NCBI RefSeq assembly: GCF_000622365.1
Contig: NZ_JASC01000005.1
Location: forward strand, 1 to 64,000
Direction of reading: 5' to 3'
Length of the DNA stretch: 64,000 bases
DNA from: Sulfitobacter noctilucae
GTDB lineage: Bacteria > Pseudomonadota > Alphaproteobacteria > Rhodobacterales > Rhodobacteraceae
The notes beneath the pieces were generated by a model, which saw nothing but the letters and a program-made list of their open reading frames with translations, was not told where the DNA came from and did no database searches. Shown here one piece after another: positions 8,732 to 16,973 of the stretch. How positions within the stretch are numbered: the stretch's first letter is position 1; every line of letters begins with the position of its first letter. The position numbers were made by a program, and so were the translations under genes.

Positions 8732-9539
8732 CGCTGGCCGCCTCTCCGGGTGCCGAAGCCAGCACCAACTCGCGGATGTCGAGCAAGGCGATGTCTTCCT
8801 GATCCGTCGCAAACAGGCGCTGCCCGGTGCCAAGATAGGTGTCGTTGCCTGCATCGCGCCAATCGGTGGCGCGGGCTAGTTTTGCGGCATCGGTGCCTGT
8901 CTCGGGCGTGCCTGCATAACGGGTCGGGATCAGCGCCACGACCTCGCCGCCATTGCGCAGCGTCAGGGTGGCAGCCGTCCAGACATAGTCGCGCAGATCG
9001 GCGGGCGGCTCCATCTCAAGCTTGCTAATCTGCGAAAACGGCAGCCAGAAATAGCGTCCGTTCACGATGACTTCCAGAACCGGACCCAGACGCATGTCAG
9101 CATCGGCAATCCACTCGAACGCGGTGCCATTGACGGTGCCACTGGTCGCAGGCGCATCGGCGAACGCCTGTTCGCGCAGCTTTGCGGCCTCTTCCAGTTT
9201 GCCGGTGGCCAGCAGTTTTTGCGCTTCAATCAACAGGGCAAGCCAGGGCTCAGGCTCGCCAAAAATCATCGGGTCTTTCTCACCCTTGAACACCTTTTCG
9301 CGGTAGACCTCGCAGATGATCCCCTCGCGGTAGGTCTGCGCCATCATTAGGGCCAGCGGGTCCATCTCTGCGCTGATTTTAAGCTGCGTGATCGCACGTT
9401 TCCAATCGCCCAGAACGCTCAGAAGCTGGAACAGAAAGATGCGCAGCTTGGCATCGGACGGATCGGCGCGCACCTTGTCCTGCAACGCCTTCAGCGTTTC
9501 GGTCAGGTTGCCGGATTTCAGATGCTCTTCGGGCGTCAT
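8724..9539 (-). CDS. tagJ: T6SS accessory protein TagJ (ImpE/SciE family)
   Basis: ImpE-family accessory protein; studied members bind the N-terminal helix of TssB and are thought to tune ClpV access to the sheath. The 271-residue protein begins with a TPR-like helical part (residues 1-110: DPSDAKLRIFLFQLLSVLGDW, then MDPLALMMAQTYREGIICE) and ends with a beta-rich domain containing GRYFWLPFSQIS and DLRDYVWTAATLTLRNG. The gene lies between hcp and tssE. Its presence beside two tssB genes is notable, because TagJ homologues act through TssB. Confidence 0.9.
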   Translation of the reverse strand: MTPEEHLKSGNLTETLKALQDKVRADPSDAKLRIFLFQLLSVLGDWKRAITQLKISAEMDPLALMMAQTYREGIICEVYREKVFKGEKDPMIFGEPEPWLALLIEAQKLLATGKLEEAAKLREQAFADAPATSGTVNGTAFEWIADADMRLGPVLEVIVNGRYFWLPFSQISKLEMEPPADLRDYVWTAATLTLRNGGEVVALIPTRYAGTPETGTDAAKLARATDWRDAGNDTYLGTGQRLFATDQEDIALLDIRELVLASAPGEAASDG

Positions 9540-9596
9540 AAGACAGCCTCCGCTCGGTCAGGATGCGAGGAGAATGGTCGCGTAGAAGGTCGAAAG

Positions 9597-9621
9597 CCGT
9601 GCGCGCAAGCCACGCGCACGG
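9597..9621 (-). promoter_or_regulatory. Intercistronic stem-loop between hcp and tagJ
   Basis: A perfect 9-bp stem (CCGTGCGCG paired with CGCGCACGG) with a 7-nt loop lies in the 96-nt gap after hcp. No T-run follows it on the transcribed strand, so it does not look like a strong terminator. A partial terminator or an RNA stability element that keeps hcp mRNA more abundant than its downstream genes is the likely role (inference). Confidence 0.55.
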
Positions 9622-9635
9622 CAAAGTCGGAACAA

Positions 9636-10136
9636 TCAGCTGACGTCGCCGGTCCGCAGGTTCCATTTGAACACGTTCTTCGTGGTCAGCGCACCTGTCT
9701 GCTGGTTGGTTTCCTTATACTCATGCTCCACCCCGATATAGGCCAGCGCCCATGTTTCCTCGGGGATGCCATCCTCGGAATAGGCGATGGAGTACTTGTC
9801 GATGATCACATGCTTGAGCGTCCAGACCGAGAATGCCTTGAGACCCTGAGCCGCACTGTCACCAGACCGGCAGAACTCGATCTTGATTTCGGGGCGGACG
9901 GTGCCGTTTGCCACAGATTTAGCGATCTCGTTCGAGGCGATCCCGATTTGAGAGGTCACTTCGATCTTCTGGAAGTTGGTGTTGGCGTGTGCACGCTGGT
10001 TTGAGCCGAGATCGGTCATATCAACCGACCGCTCCATCTCGAAGTTGGCGCTTTGGATGACAATCCATTTGTCATGATTGATCTCTGTCGCATCGCCGGG
10101 AATATCCGAGATGTGGACGAACATATTAGCAGCCAT
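9636..10136 (-). CDS. hcp: T6SS inner tube protein Hcp (TssD)
   Basis: Hcp forms hexameric rings that stack into the inner tube and are expelled on sheath contraction. The 166-residue length and the sequence (MFVHISDIPGDATE, VTSQIGIASNEIAKSVANG, a late IAYSEDGIPEETWALAYIGVEHEY block) fit Hcp1-type proteins, with no added effector domain. AAAGGAA lies just before the ATG. It sits between tssC and tagJ with 70-nt and 96-nt gaps, wider than elsewhere in the operon. That fits separate tuning of hcp level. Confidence 0.95.
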   Translation of the reverse strand: MAANMFVHISDIPGDATEINHDKWIVIQSANFEMERSVDMTDLGSNQRAHANTNFQKIEVTSQIGIASNEIAKSVANGTVRPEIKIEFCRSGDSAAQGLKAFSVWTLKHVIIDKYSIAYSEDGIPEETWALAYIGVEHEYKETNQQTGALTTKNVFKWNLRTGDVS

Positions 10137-10206
10137 TGTGCTATTCCTTTCAAAAAGTAGTTTGCGTTATGCGTTATGCGGGCCGACCCGACGGAAATAC
10201 GGAGGG

Positions 10207-11703
10207 TTAGGCACCTTTCTCAGAAGGGAGCTTGGAAACAAGCCGCAACGATACCGAAAGACCTTCCAACTGGTAATGTGGTCGCAGGAAGAACTTTGAA
10301 GAATAATAACCGGGGTTGCCTTCCACCTCTTCGACCACGACTTCCGCCGCTGCCAGAGGTTTCCGCGCCTTCTCACTTTCCGACGAAACGTCGGCGTTGA
10401 AATCAACGTAATTGTTGATCCACTCCTGCAACCAGGCTTCCATATCCTGACGGCTCTTGAACGAGCCGATCTTGTCGCGCACCATGCATTTGAGGTAATG
10501 CGCAAAGCGGCATGTGGCGAAAAGATAAGGAAGTCGGGCGGCAAGATTTGCGTTGGCCGTGGCATCCGGGTCGTCATACTCTGCCGGTTTGTGCAGGGAT
10601 TGAGCGCCCATAAAGGTTGCAACGTCCGTGTTCTTCCGGTGGATCAGCGGCATCATACCATTCTTGGCAAGCTCCGCCTCGCGCCGGTCATCGATGGCAA
10701 TTTCTGTGGGACATTTCTGGTCCACGCCGCCATCGGTTGTGGGGAAGGTGTGGCTGGGCAGATTCTCCAGCGTACCGCCGGATTCCACACCACGAATGCG
10801 GCTACACCAGCCGTATTCCTTGAAGGATCGGTTGATATTCACCGCCATGCCATAGGCCGCGTTGACCCAACCGTATTTGGTAGCATCCGACCCGTCGGTG
10901 TCTTCTTCGAAGGCAAACGCCTCCACCGGTTCGGTTTTGGCACCGTAGGGCAAACGACCCAGAAAGCGCGGCATCGCCAGACCGACATACTTTGAATCCT
11001 CGCTTTCGCGCAGGGATTTCCAAGAGGCATATTCCGGCGTCTGGAAGATTTTGGTCAGATCGCGCGGATTGCTCAGCTCTGACCAGTTGTCCATCTGGAA
11101 CAGGCTGGGCTTGGCCCCCGTAATCAACGGTGCGTGGCCTGCGGCGGCAACCTTGGCCATCTCGCCCAACAGCTCGACATCCTGCGGGCTGTGATCGAAA
11201 TGGTAATCCGCAATTAGCGTGCCGTAAGGCTCACCACCCAGCTGGCTGAATTCCTCGGTATAAAGCTTCTTGAAGATCGGCGACTGGTCCCAAGCGGTAC
11301 CTTTGAACTTGCGCAGGGTCTTGTGCATGTCCTTCTTGGAGATGTTCATCACCCGGATCTTCAACATCTCGTCCGATTCAGTGTTGTTCACCAGATAATG
11401 CAAACCGCGCCAGGCGCTTTCCATCTGCTGGAATTCTTCATGGTGCAGGATAAGGTTCACCTGCTCTGTCAGTTTTTTGTCGATCTCGGCCACGATGCTT
11501 TCGATCGAACGCAGCGCATCGTCCGAGATCAGGGCGGTGTTGCTGAGCGCCTGTTCGGCAAGCGCCTTGACCGCCGATTCAACGGCCGTCTTGGCCTGAT
11601 CCGACTTGGGGCGGAATTCCTTTTGCAGCAGGCTTTCAAACTCCGAAGAGCCAAAGGCCGTGCCACCACCTGCTTCTTCTACCTGGGCTTCTTGTTCGGC
11701 CAT
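10207..11703 (-). CDS. tssC: T6SS sheath large subunit TssC
   Basis: Large subunit (VipB/ImpC/EvpB family) of the contractile sheath, cytoplasmic. At 498 residues it is a typical length. Seen are the conserved MESAWRGLHYLV block, the sheath-core PYGTLIADYHFDHSP block, and the C-terminal HYLKCMVRDKIGSF segment. It starts 3 nt after tssB stops; the pair is always made together because the sheath is a TssB-TssC heterodimer polymer. Only one tssC is visible although two tssB genes are present. Confidence 0.96.
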   Translation of the reverse strand: MAEQEAQVEEAGGGTAFGSSEFESLLQKEFRPKSDQAKTAVESAVKALAEQALSNTALISDDALRSIESIVAEIDKKLTEQVNLILHHEEFQQMESAWRGLHYLVNNTESDEMLKIRVMNISKKDMHKTLRKFKGTAWDQSPIFKKLYTEEFSQLGGEPYGTLIADYHFDHSPQDVELLGEMAKVAAAGHAPLITGAKPSLFQMDNWSELSNPRDLTKIFQTPEYASWKSLRESEDSKYVGLAMPRFLGRLPYGAKTEPVEAFAFEEDTDGSDATKYGWVNAAYGMAVNINRSFKEYGWCSRIRGVESGGTLENLPSHTFPTTDGGVDQKCPTEIAIDDRREAELAKNGMMPLIHRKNTDVATFMGAQSLHKPAEYDDPDATANANLAARLPYLFATCRFAHYLKCMVRDKIGSFKSRQDMEAWLQEWINNYVDFNADVSSESEKARKPLAAAEVVVEEVEGNPGYYSSKFFLRPHYQLEGLSVSLRLVSKLPSEKGA

Positions 11704-11706
11704 GAA

Positions 11707-12216
11707 TTATTCCTCCTCTTTCGCGCCGGGCTTGGGCTGAGCGGCCAAAGTTTTCAGCAGGGCAGGATCCTGAATGATCTTGCTGATCAGATCCTCTGCG
11801 CCGGTTTTGCCGTCCATGTAGGTCATCAGATTGCTGAGCTGCGTACGCGCATCCAGAAGCTCAGCCAGCGGCTCTACCTTGGCGGCGATGGCAGCAGGGC
11901 TGAAATCGTCCATGCTCTCAAATGTGATATCGACAGCCATGTTGCCCTCACCCGTCAGGGTGTTCGGCACAGTGAATGCCGCACGCGGGGCGATGGATTT
12001 CATCCGGTCGTCAAAGTTATCAACGTCAATCTCAAGGAACTTGCGATCCGCCACGGCGGGCTGTTCCTTTTCGGATTTACCGGCAAGGTCGCTCATCACG
12101 CCCATCACGAAGGGCAGCTGCACCTTTTTCTCGGCACCATACAATTCCACATCATATTCGATCTGGACACGGGGTGCCCTGTTGCGGGCTATGAATTTTT
12201 GGGAACTACCGGCCAT
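11707..12216 (-). CDS. tssB: T6SS sheath small subunit TssB (standard length)
   Basis: Sheath small subunit (VipA/ImpB family). The 169-residue protein has normal family length and ends in a short PKPGAKEEE tail. It is very similar over its whole length to the N-terminal domain of the giant copy at 1..1672. Its N-terminal QKFIARNRAPRVQIEYDVEL helix-strand region is where TagJ binds in other systems. It precedes tssC by 3 nt, so this copy is presumably the main partner of TssC. Confidence 0.95.
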   Translation of the reverse strand: MAGSSQKFIARNRAPRVQIEYDVELYGAEKKVQLPFVMGVMSDLAGKSEKEQPAVADRKFLEIDVDNFDDRMKSIAPRAAFTVPNTLTGEGNMAVDITFESMDDFSPAAIAAKVEPLAELLDARTQLSNLMTYMDGKTGAEDLISKIIQDPALLKTLAAQPKPGAKEEE

Positions 12217-12290
12217 GAAGGGCTCCTTGGTCTTGAAAAATATGATGCAGGGCGGAACCTGCGGTGAAAAACGAAACCGGGGTCAGGATA

Positions 12291-13319
12291 TTAGTAGTAA
12301 TCTTCATCTTTCAGCCCCCCCAATTGCTTAACCTGCTCAAAGCCTGATGGTGCAATTTCCTTGATGATCGCGGCGAATTCCATATCGACCAGCTTTTTGC
12401 AGCGCTCCAGAAACATCGGCACCGGGCTCGAAGGCTCGTAGCGGGCGTAATAGCCCAGAATACGGTCCATCGTGTTCAGCACATCCTGACGGCTGCTGAT
12501 TGCGCCGGGTGTCCCCCCGCGCGGGGCGGGCGCTTCGCCTTCGGCAACTTCACCCGGCTCACCAGCTTCTTCACTGGCGGCGTCTTCGGTGCCCATGGCA
12601 TCCGACAAACGGCGCACCATCGCGTTCAGCGTCTTTGTCACCTCGTTCAGATCAGGCCCCTGCCCCGGTGTCTTGTCCGAAAACACCTCGTCGATCGCTT
12701 TGATGTCGGCCTGCGCGGCGATGGTCGATGCCAGGATCGCGGCCAGAACATCAGGGTCGGTATCCTGAAATGCCGCGCCCACCGAAGATGCATCAGGGAT
12801 GTCCGTCATGCTCGCCGGAGGCGGGATCGTCCCTTCCGCCACATCAATCGCGCGCAGGCTCATCTGGCCGAACATGCGGCTGTCGGTCAGCTTGGTCCGG
12901 CGCAGTGCCTTCACGACCGTATCTGTACCGTTCAATCCCTGCACCGCGTTGATCCGCATGGTCGGATCGTTGCCGTCATCCTCGTCCAGTTCCGGGTGAC
13001 AGGTATCCCAGAAATTCTCGAGGTACCCGCGGATCAGGGCGGTGGCTTCGGCAAAACCTTCCATCCCTTTCGAATATAAAACCGCCTCTGCATAAAAAAC
13101 TGCAGCGCGAATATCGTGGCTGCGCCCGAGCACAGCTTCAGCCTTCTCGATGACCTCCCCAAAATCGGGATCTTCGGCCTCGAGTATCTTGTCGCCCTCC
13201 TGACGTTCCTCGCCAGGCTGCGCCGCCAACTCCATCTCGACGAAGGCGGGGTCATACTCCAAATTCTCACCGCTCGGGGCATCGTCCCCAAGAGAAGAGA
13301 GAAGGCTGGTCACGTCCAT
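12291..13319 (-). CDS. tssA: T6SS baseplate cap protein TssA
   Basis: TssA (ImpA N-terminal family) helps organise baseplate and tail assembly. The protein has the ImpA signature at its start: GDDAPSGENLEYDP then EAEDPDFGEVIEKAEAVLGRSHDIRAAVFYAEAVL. It ends with a helical ILGYYARYEPSSPVPMFLERCKKLV block typical of short TssA proteins. The ATG giving MDVTSLLSSLG is preferred; a frame extension of 51 codons upstream is rich in Phe and looks untranslated. A low-complexity Glu/Ala/Gly/Pro linker (about residues 250-290) separates the two parts. It is the first gene of the leftward T6SS operon. Confidence 0.9.
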   Translation of the reverse strand: MDVTSLLSSLGDDAPSGENLEYDPAFVEMELAAQPGEERQEGDKILEAEDPDFGEVIEKAEAVLGRSHDIRAAVFYAEAVLYSKGMEGFAEATALIRGYLENFWDTCHPELDEDDGNDPTMRINAVQGLNGTDTVVKALRRTKLTDSRMFGQMSLRAIDVAEGTIPPPASMTDIPDASSVGAAFQDTDPDVLAAILASTIAAQADIKAIDEVFSDKTPGQGPDLNEVTKTLNAMVRRLSDAMGTEDAASEEAGEPGEVAEGEAPAPRGGTPGAISSRQDVLNTMDRILGYYARYEPSSPVPMFLERCKKLVDMEFAAIIKEIAPSGFEQVKQLGGLKDEDYY

Positions 13320-13535
13320 AATGGCCCCCCGTTGCGCGTGTATCTTGGGAAGTCTGGCAGCAGACCAGGCTAAATCGCTAATACCAAAATACACAAACGG
13401 TTCAAAACACTTAAAAAAACAAGCCCGCGACCCGACCCAAAACAGGGGAAAGAAAAATGCAAGCTTGACCAATAGTCAGCCTTATCGTCATTTTTATGTC
13501 AATGGCTTTCCACGAAAAAAGCGAAGGAATGTAAT
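13320..13535. promoter_or_regulatory. Divergent promoter region of the T6SS locus
   Basis: This 216-nt AT-richer gap separates leftward tssA from the rightward arm and must carry promoters for both. A TTGACC hexamer lies at 13465-13470, but no convincing -10 box sits at a normal distance, so no promoter is placed. GAAGGA at 13523-13528 is the ribosome binding site for the TTG start at 13536. Confidence 0.45.
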
Positions 13536-15047
13536 TTGGCTTACACCCCTGTCCAGCCCGAAGAGCTTAAAAAAAGCGTGATGATGGGCAAGAAGCGCGT
13601 GATGAACCTGGCTTATAACCCCGGACCACAAGGCGATGATCTGCTGATTATCGAGCGGATAAAGGCACCCGAAGTCATTGGAAGAATTGCAAAAAAGCAA
13701 GGCGAAGGCACCAAGGTCGCCATCGGCACATTCGAACTGGATGGCAAGATACTCCGCCTGACCGCAAGTCAGGTTGTACCGGCACTTGCCAAACGACTGC
13801 GTAAATATCTCAAGACGCTGGATTTATCGTTTCGAATCGAGGTGCTGGACCCAAGCGGCGACCTGATTGAGAGCGAAGACGACGAGGGCGCTCAACCTCA
13901 GGGTGCTGTTCCCGCCTCCGCCGGGACAGAAAATGCCCCCTCGGATACCGACCGCAAGGCTGCGGTGACCGAAGCGTTGAAGGCGGCGCAAGCCCCCCTT
14001 GCGGCACTCGGTCCTGCCGGGAACGATCTGCGGAAAGTCGCGGCGGCGATTGTCGGGTTGATCAAGGCGGGAGACCTTGAAAAGGCCGAGAAGGCGCTGG
14101 CTCTTTTGCAGCGGGGGATCGAAAAGGCCGAGGCGCAGGACACGGCCAGCGACCAGATCGACGCGAAGGGGACCAGCACGCCTGAGGCCAAAGCGGTTCT
14201 GGCGCGTGTCTCTGACGTGAAATCCGTTTTGGAAGATATGCCGAAGGCCGAGGCGGACATAATAAAAGCGCATCTGAAACAGGCGCTTGAGGCCTTGTCT
14301 GCGCAAGACATTGCCGAAGCCGAAGCGCAACTCGCGCTGGCCGAAGCAACACAGTTGTCGACTGTAAATCCTGTCGATGAAGATGCGCAAGCCGCATCTG
14401 AAAGACCCGACCCCGCGCAGCAAAAATGGGAAACCGCAGCGCCCCAGTTGCAAGCCCGCGTCGATGCCGCAATGGCCGCCCGGACGGGCGATACCGCCGC
14501 AATTCTGCGTGCCTTTGACTATGCCAAATCGCAGGCTGAAGCGGGCGATTTCACCAGCGCCCTCAAGGCGGGCAGCACCACCGTGGGTCTGTTGAAAGAA
14601 GCCGCCGGTGCACCCAACGCCCGCATTCGCGAAGCCGAAGACAGCACCGCTGACAATACGGTTGCCTATGTCCAATCGCGCCTGAGCTGGATCAAAACCC
14701 GCAATGGATTGCAGGCTGAATTGGTCAAACTGAAAATGGCCATCGACACGCAAACCAAAGGGATCGAAGGGCTGGAAGAGATTGCCCAGAACACAGGCGT
14801 ATTGTTTGACTATCTGGACGCGCTCGACACATCACTGGAAACCAAGCTGGAAGCTCTTGTGGAGACACCAGACAGCCCCGCCCGCGCTGCATTGAAAGCC
14901 GAAGCGATCAAGGTCATCAGCCATTACCGCGAGACACTGGACAGCGATTTCTTCAAGGCGGTTGACGACAACGGCTTTACCAAGACCACCATCCGCAGCA
15001 CCGCCCTTGACGCACTTGCGGATGTAGAAACGGCGCTAGCCGCCTGA
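13536..15047 (+). CDS. Unrecognised helical protein of the T6SS locus
   Basis: Function not recognised. The TTG start is set by GAAGGA 7 nt upstream; the nearby ATG is followed directly by a stop. Residues 1-110 form a compact basic mixed domain (LKKSVMMGKKRVMNLAYNPG, then two IG/ILRLTASQVVPALAKRLRKYLK segments). Residues 111-145 are an acidic Gln/Pro linker. The remaining ~355 residues are nearly all Ala/Glu/Lys/Leu-rich helices that probably form a coiled coil or helical bundle. There is no signal peptide or membrane segment, so it should be cytoplasmic. It heads the rightward arm of the T6SS locus, 18 nt before a small exported protein gene and the exbBD set. A scaffold or regulator of the secretion machine is a guess. 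Confidence 0.8.
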   Translation: MAYTPVQPEELKKSVMMGKKRVMNLAYNPGPQGDDLLIIERIKAPEVIGRIAKKQGEGTKVAIGTFELDGKILRLTASQVVPALAKRLRKYLKTLDLSFRIEVLDPSGDLIESEDDEGAQPQGAVPASAGTENAPSDTDRKAAVTEALKAAQAPLAALGPAGNDLRKVAAAIVGLIKAGDLEKAEKALALLQRGIEKAEAQDTASDQIDAKGTSTPEAKAVLARVSDVKSVLEDMPKAEADIIKAHLKQALEALSAQDIAEAEAQLALAEATQLSTVNPVDEDAQAASERPDPAQQKWETAAPQLQARVDAAMAARTGDTAAILRAFDYAKSQAEAGDFTSALKAGSTTVGLLKEAAGAPNARIREAEDSTADNTVAYVQSRLSWIKTRNGLQAELVKLKMAIDTQTKGIEGLEEIAQNTGVLFDYLDALDTSLETKLEALVETPDSPARAALKAEAIKVISHYRETLDSDFFKAVDDNGFTKTTIRSTALDALADVETALAA

Positions 15048-15065
15048 ACCATGATAGGACAAACC

Positions 15066-15497
15066 ATGACCCTTTCGAGATTTTTTGCCACCTTGGTTGC
15101 CGGTTGCTTCGCTTTCCTTCCCCTAGTGGCAGTCGCGCAATCTACCGGCGGGCTGACAGTCGAGTTGAACAAGGTAGAGCCTTCTGAAACCGGTGGCTGT
15201 AGCGCCTTCTTTCTTTTCCGAAACGAAACTGAAAACAGTTTCGAAGGGTTCGAAATGTCCTTGGCCATTCTCGATAGCGGCGGCGTGATCGACCGCCTTT
15301 TGTCGATTGATGCGGCCCCCCTGCCGCTCAGCCGGACAACCTTGAAACTATTCGAGATCCCGGAAATTGCCTGCAATGACATATCGGAAATCCTGTTGCA
15401 TGACCTCACTGCCTGCCGCCCCCAGAACGGGGAGGAGATGGATTGCTTTCCCATCCTGACCCTGACCAGCCGCGCCCCTGTCGCCTTGGTGAAATAG
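15066..15497 (+). CDS. Small exported protein of unknown function
   Basis: A 143-residue protein with a clear Sec signal peptide (MTLSRFFATLVAGCFAFLPL, cleavage near AVAQS). The mature part is beta-rich and holds four cysteines (in GGCSA, IACND, TACRP, MDCFP) that could form two disulfides in the periplasm. An upstream in-frame ATG at 15051 would add five residues, but AGGAC sits best for 15066. The stop overlaps the start region of exbB (1 nt apart), so it is likely to work with the ExbB/ExbD set. The family is not recognised. Confidence 0.78.
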   Translation: MTLSRFFATLVAGCFAFLPLVAVAQSTGGLTVELNKVEPSETGGCSAFFLFRNETENSFEGFEMSLAILDSGGVIDRLLSIDAAPLPLSRTTLKLFEIPEIACNDISEILLHDLTACRPQNGEEMDCFPILTLTSRAPVALVK

Positions 15498-15498
15498 G

Positions 15499-16125
15499 AT
15501 GTCGTTTGACCTCAGCACCCTTGGCCCCGGCGGCGTGATCATCGTTGTACTCGCCCTCTTGTCGGCTTTGTCGCTCACCCTGATCGTGGTTAAGATTGTT
15601 CAGCTTTTGCCCGCCCGTGCCGGAGCCGCGCGACGCGACGCTGCAGTGACGATGTGGGCGGAAGGCAAGAAAGATGCGGCCCTTGCCTCGGTCAAGGATG
15701 GCAAAAGCCCGGCTGACAGGGTAATATCATACGCAATGACCTCGCTCGCAAAAGGGTTCAAGGGCGCGCCTTTGAATACGGAGCTTCTGCGCCGTGGCAA
15801 CGAAGAGGTTGCCCGCATGAATAGCATGATACGCGTGCTGGAATTAATCGCGATGATCAGCCCCCTGCTGGGTCTTCTGGGCACCGTGCTTGGCATGATC
15901 CAGTCCTTTCAGGCGCTGGAAATGGCGCAGGGGGCGGCCAATGCCTCTGTCTTGGCGGGCGGCATTTGGCAGGCGCTTTTGACCACTGCCGTGGGCCTTC
16001 TGGTCGCCATTCCCGCCGCTGTCGGTGCCACGCTTCTGTCAGCCCGCGCTGAAAGTGCCGCGCAGATGATTGAGAACGCCGTAGGACGCCTGATGCTGGT
16101 CGAGGAGAACCCCAGTGCCGCGTGA
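15499..16125 (+). CDS. exbB: ExbB/TolQ-family proton channel subunit
   Basis: Inner-membrane component of a proton-motive-force motor (MotA/TolQ/ExbB family). The 208-residue protein has an N-terminal membrane helix (about 12-35), a cytoplasmic helical region, and two C-terminal helices holding the conserved ISPLLGLLGTVLGMIQSFQ motif (about 115-140) and a second helix with LTTAVGLLVAIPA (about 165-185). Together with two ExbD genes and a TonB-like gene it forms a complete four-gene motor set. Its substrate is not evident; the T6SS setting is unusual. Confidence 0.9.
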   Translation: MSFDLSTLGPGGVIIVVLALLSALSLTLIVVKIVQLLPARAGAARRDAAVTMWAEGKKDAALASVKDGKSPADRVISYAMTSLAKGFKGAPLNTELLRRGNEEVARMNSMIRVLELIAMISPLLGLLGTVLGMIQSFQALEMAQGAANASVLAGGIWQALLTTAVGLLVAIPAAVGATLLSARAESAAQMIENAVGRLMLVEENPSAA

Positions 16126-16152
16126 CACCCGCCAAACACAGAGAGTAATAGA

Positions 16153-16578
16153 GTGAGCCAGGCCGACGCCATCATTCTCAGACGCCCGCGCCCGCCGCGT
16201 GCGCTGATCTCCTTGGTGGCGATGATCGATGTTCTCTTGATCCTTCTGGTCTTCTTCATGGTTACCTCCACCTACCTTGATCTCGACATGATTCCGGCAG
16301 TGTCACAGGACGAGAACACCGCCAGTACCGCGCCTTTGCCTGACCAGCGCAGCCGTCCTCTGATGATCCGTATCGGTGCGGATGGGCGGCCCTTTGTGCG
16401 AGGCCAGCCGCTTGATGATCAGATGCTCGCAGCACGGGTGCGTGATGCCAATGGTGCCCCGGTTTTGATCCTGCCCACCGGCGTGGCGCAAACGCAGTCT
16501 TTGGTCACAGTCATGGATATTGCCACCCGCGCGGGCGCACGCGAAGTGCGCGTGATCCGGCTTGAGGCGCGGCCATGA
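16153..16578 (+). CDS. exbD: ExbD/TolR-family protein, first copy
   Basis: Inner-membrane stator partner of ExbB. Seen: a short basic cytoplasmic start (LRRPRPPRA), one membrane helix with the proton-relay aspartate (SLVAMIDVLLILLVFFMVTS) and a periplasmic domain of about 95 residues ending in ATRAGAREVRVIRLEA. The start codon is GTG with GAGAG upstream. It overlaps the next exbD by 4 nt (ATGA), a sign of tight coupling. Confidence 0.88.
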   Translation: MSQADAIILRRPRPPRALISLVAMIDVLLILLVFFMVTSTYLDLDMIPAVSQDENTASTAPLPDQRSRPLMIRIGADGRPFVRGQPLDDQMLAARVRDANGAPVLILPTGVAQTQSLVTVMDIATRAGAREVRVIRLEARP

Positions 16579-16973
16579 GGCTCACGCGCCCCCCTGCCCG
16601 GCAGGCACCAGAGACGATTGTCGCCCTCATCGACGTCGTGTTCTTTTTGCTGGTGTTTTTCATGCTGATCGGCCGGATGGATGCAACCGCCCCTTTCGAG
16701 GTCTCTCCCCCCGTGGCCCAAACCGGCAGCGACATGCCCGCGGGCGGCATCACCCTGTCCGTTGCCGCTGATGGCGCGATGGCGGTGGATGGTTTGCCCG
16801 TTACTGATCCGATGGTGCCCTTGCTCGCAGGGATACGTGAAACACCCGAAACCTTGGTGCGTATCAATGCCCACCACACGGCCGAGCTGCGCCATATCCT
16901 GCCGCTGATCGCAGAGCTTGAAGCCGCTGGTGCAAGAGAGGTGGCGCTTGTTGTCACCCCGTCCGCTCCATGA
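16575..16973 (+). CDS. exbD: ExbD/TolR-family protein, second copy
   Basis: Second stator-type subunit of 132 residues with the same plan as the gene before it: a membrane helix with the relay aspartate (IVALIDVVFFLLVFFMLIG) and a small periplasmic domain ending LEAAGAREVALVVTPSAP. Two different ExbD proteins in one operon allow a mixed stator dimer, as proposed for other paired ExbD systems. It overlaps both neighbours by 4 nt. Confidence 0.88.
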   Translation: MRLTRPPARQAPETIVALIDVVFFLLVFFMLIGRMDATAPFEVSPPVAQTGSDMPAGGITLSVAADGAMAVDGLPVTDPMVPLLAGIRETPETLVRINAHHTAELRHILPLIAELEAAGAREVALVVTPSAP

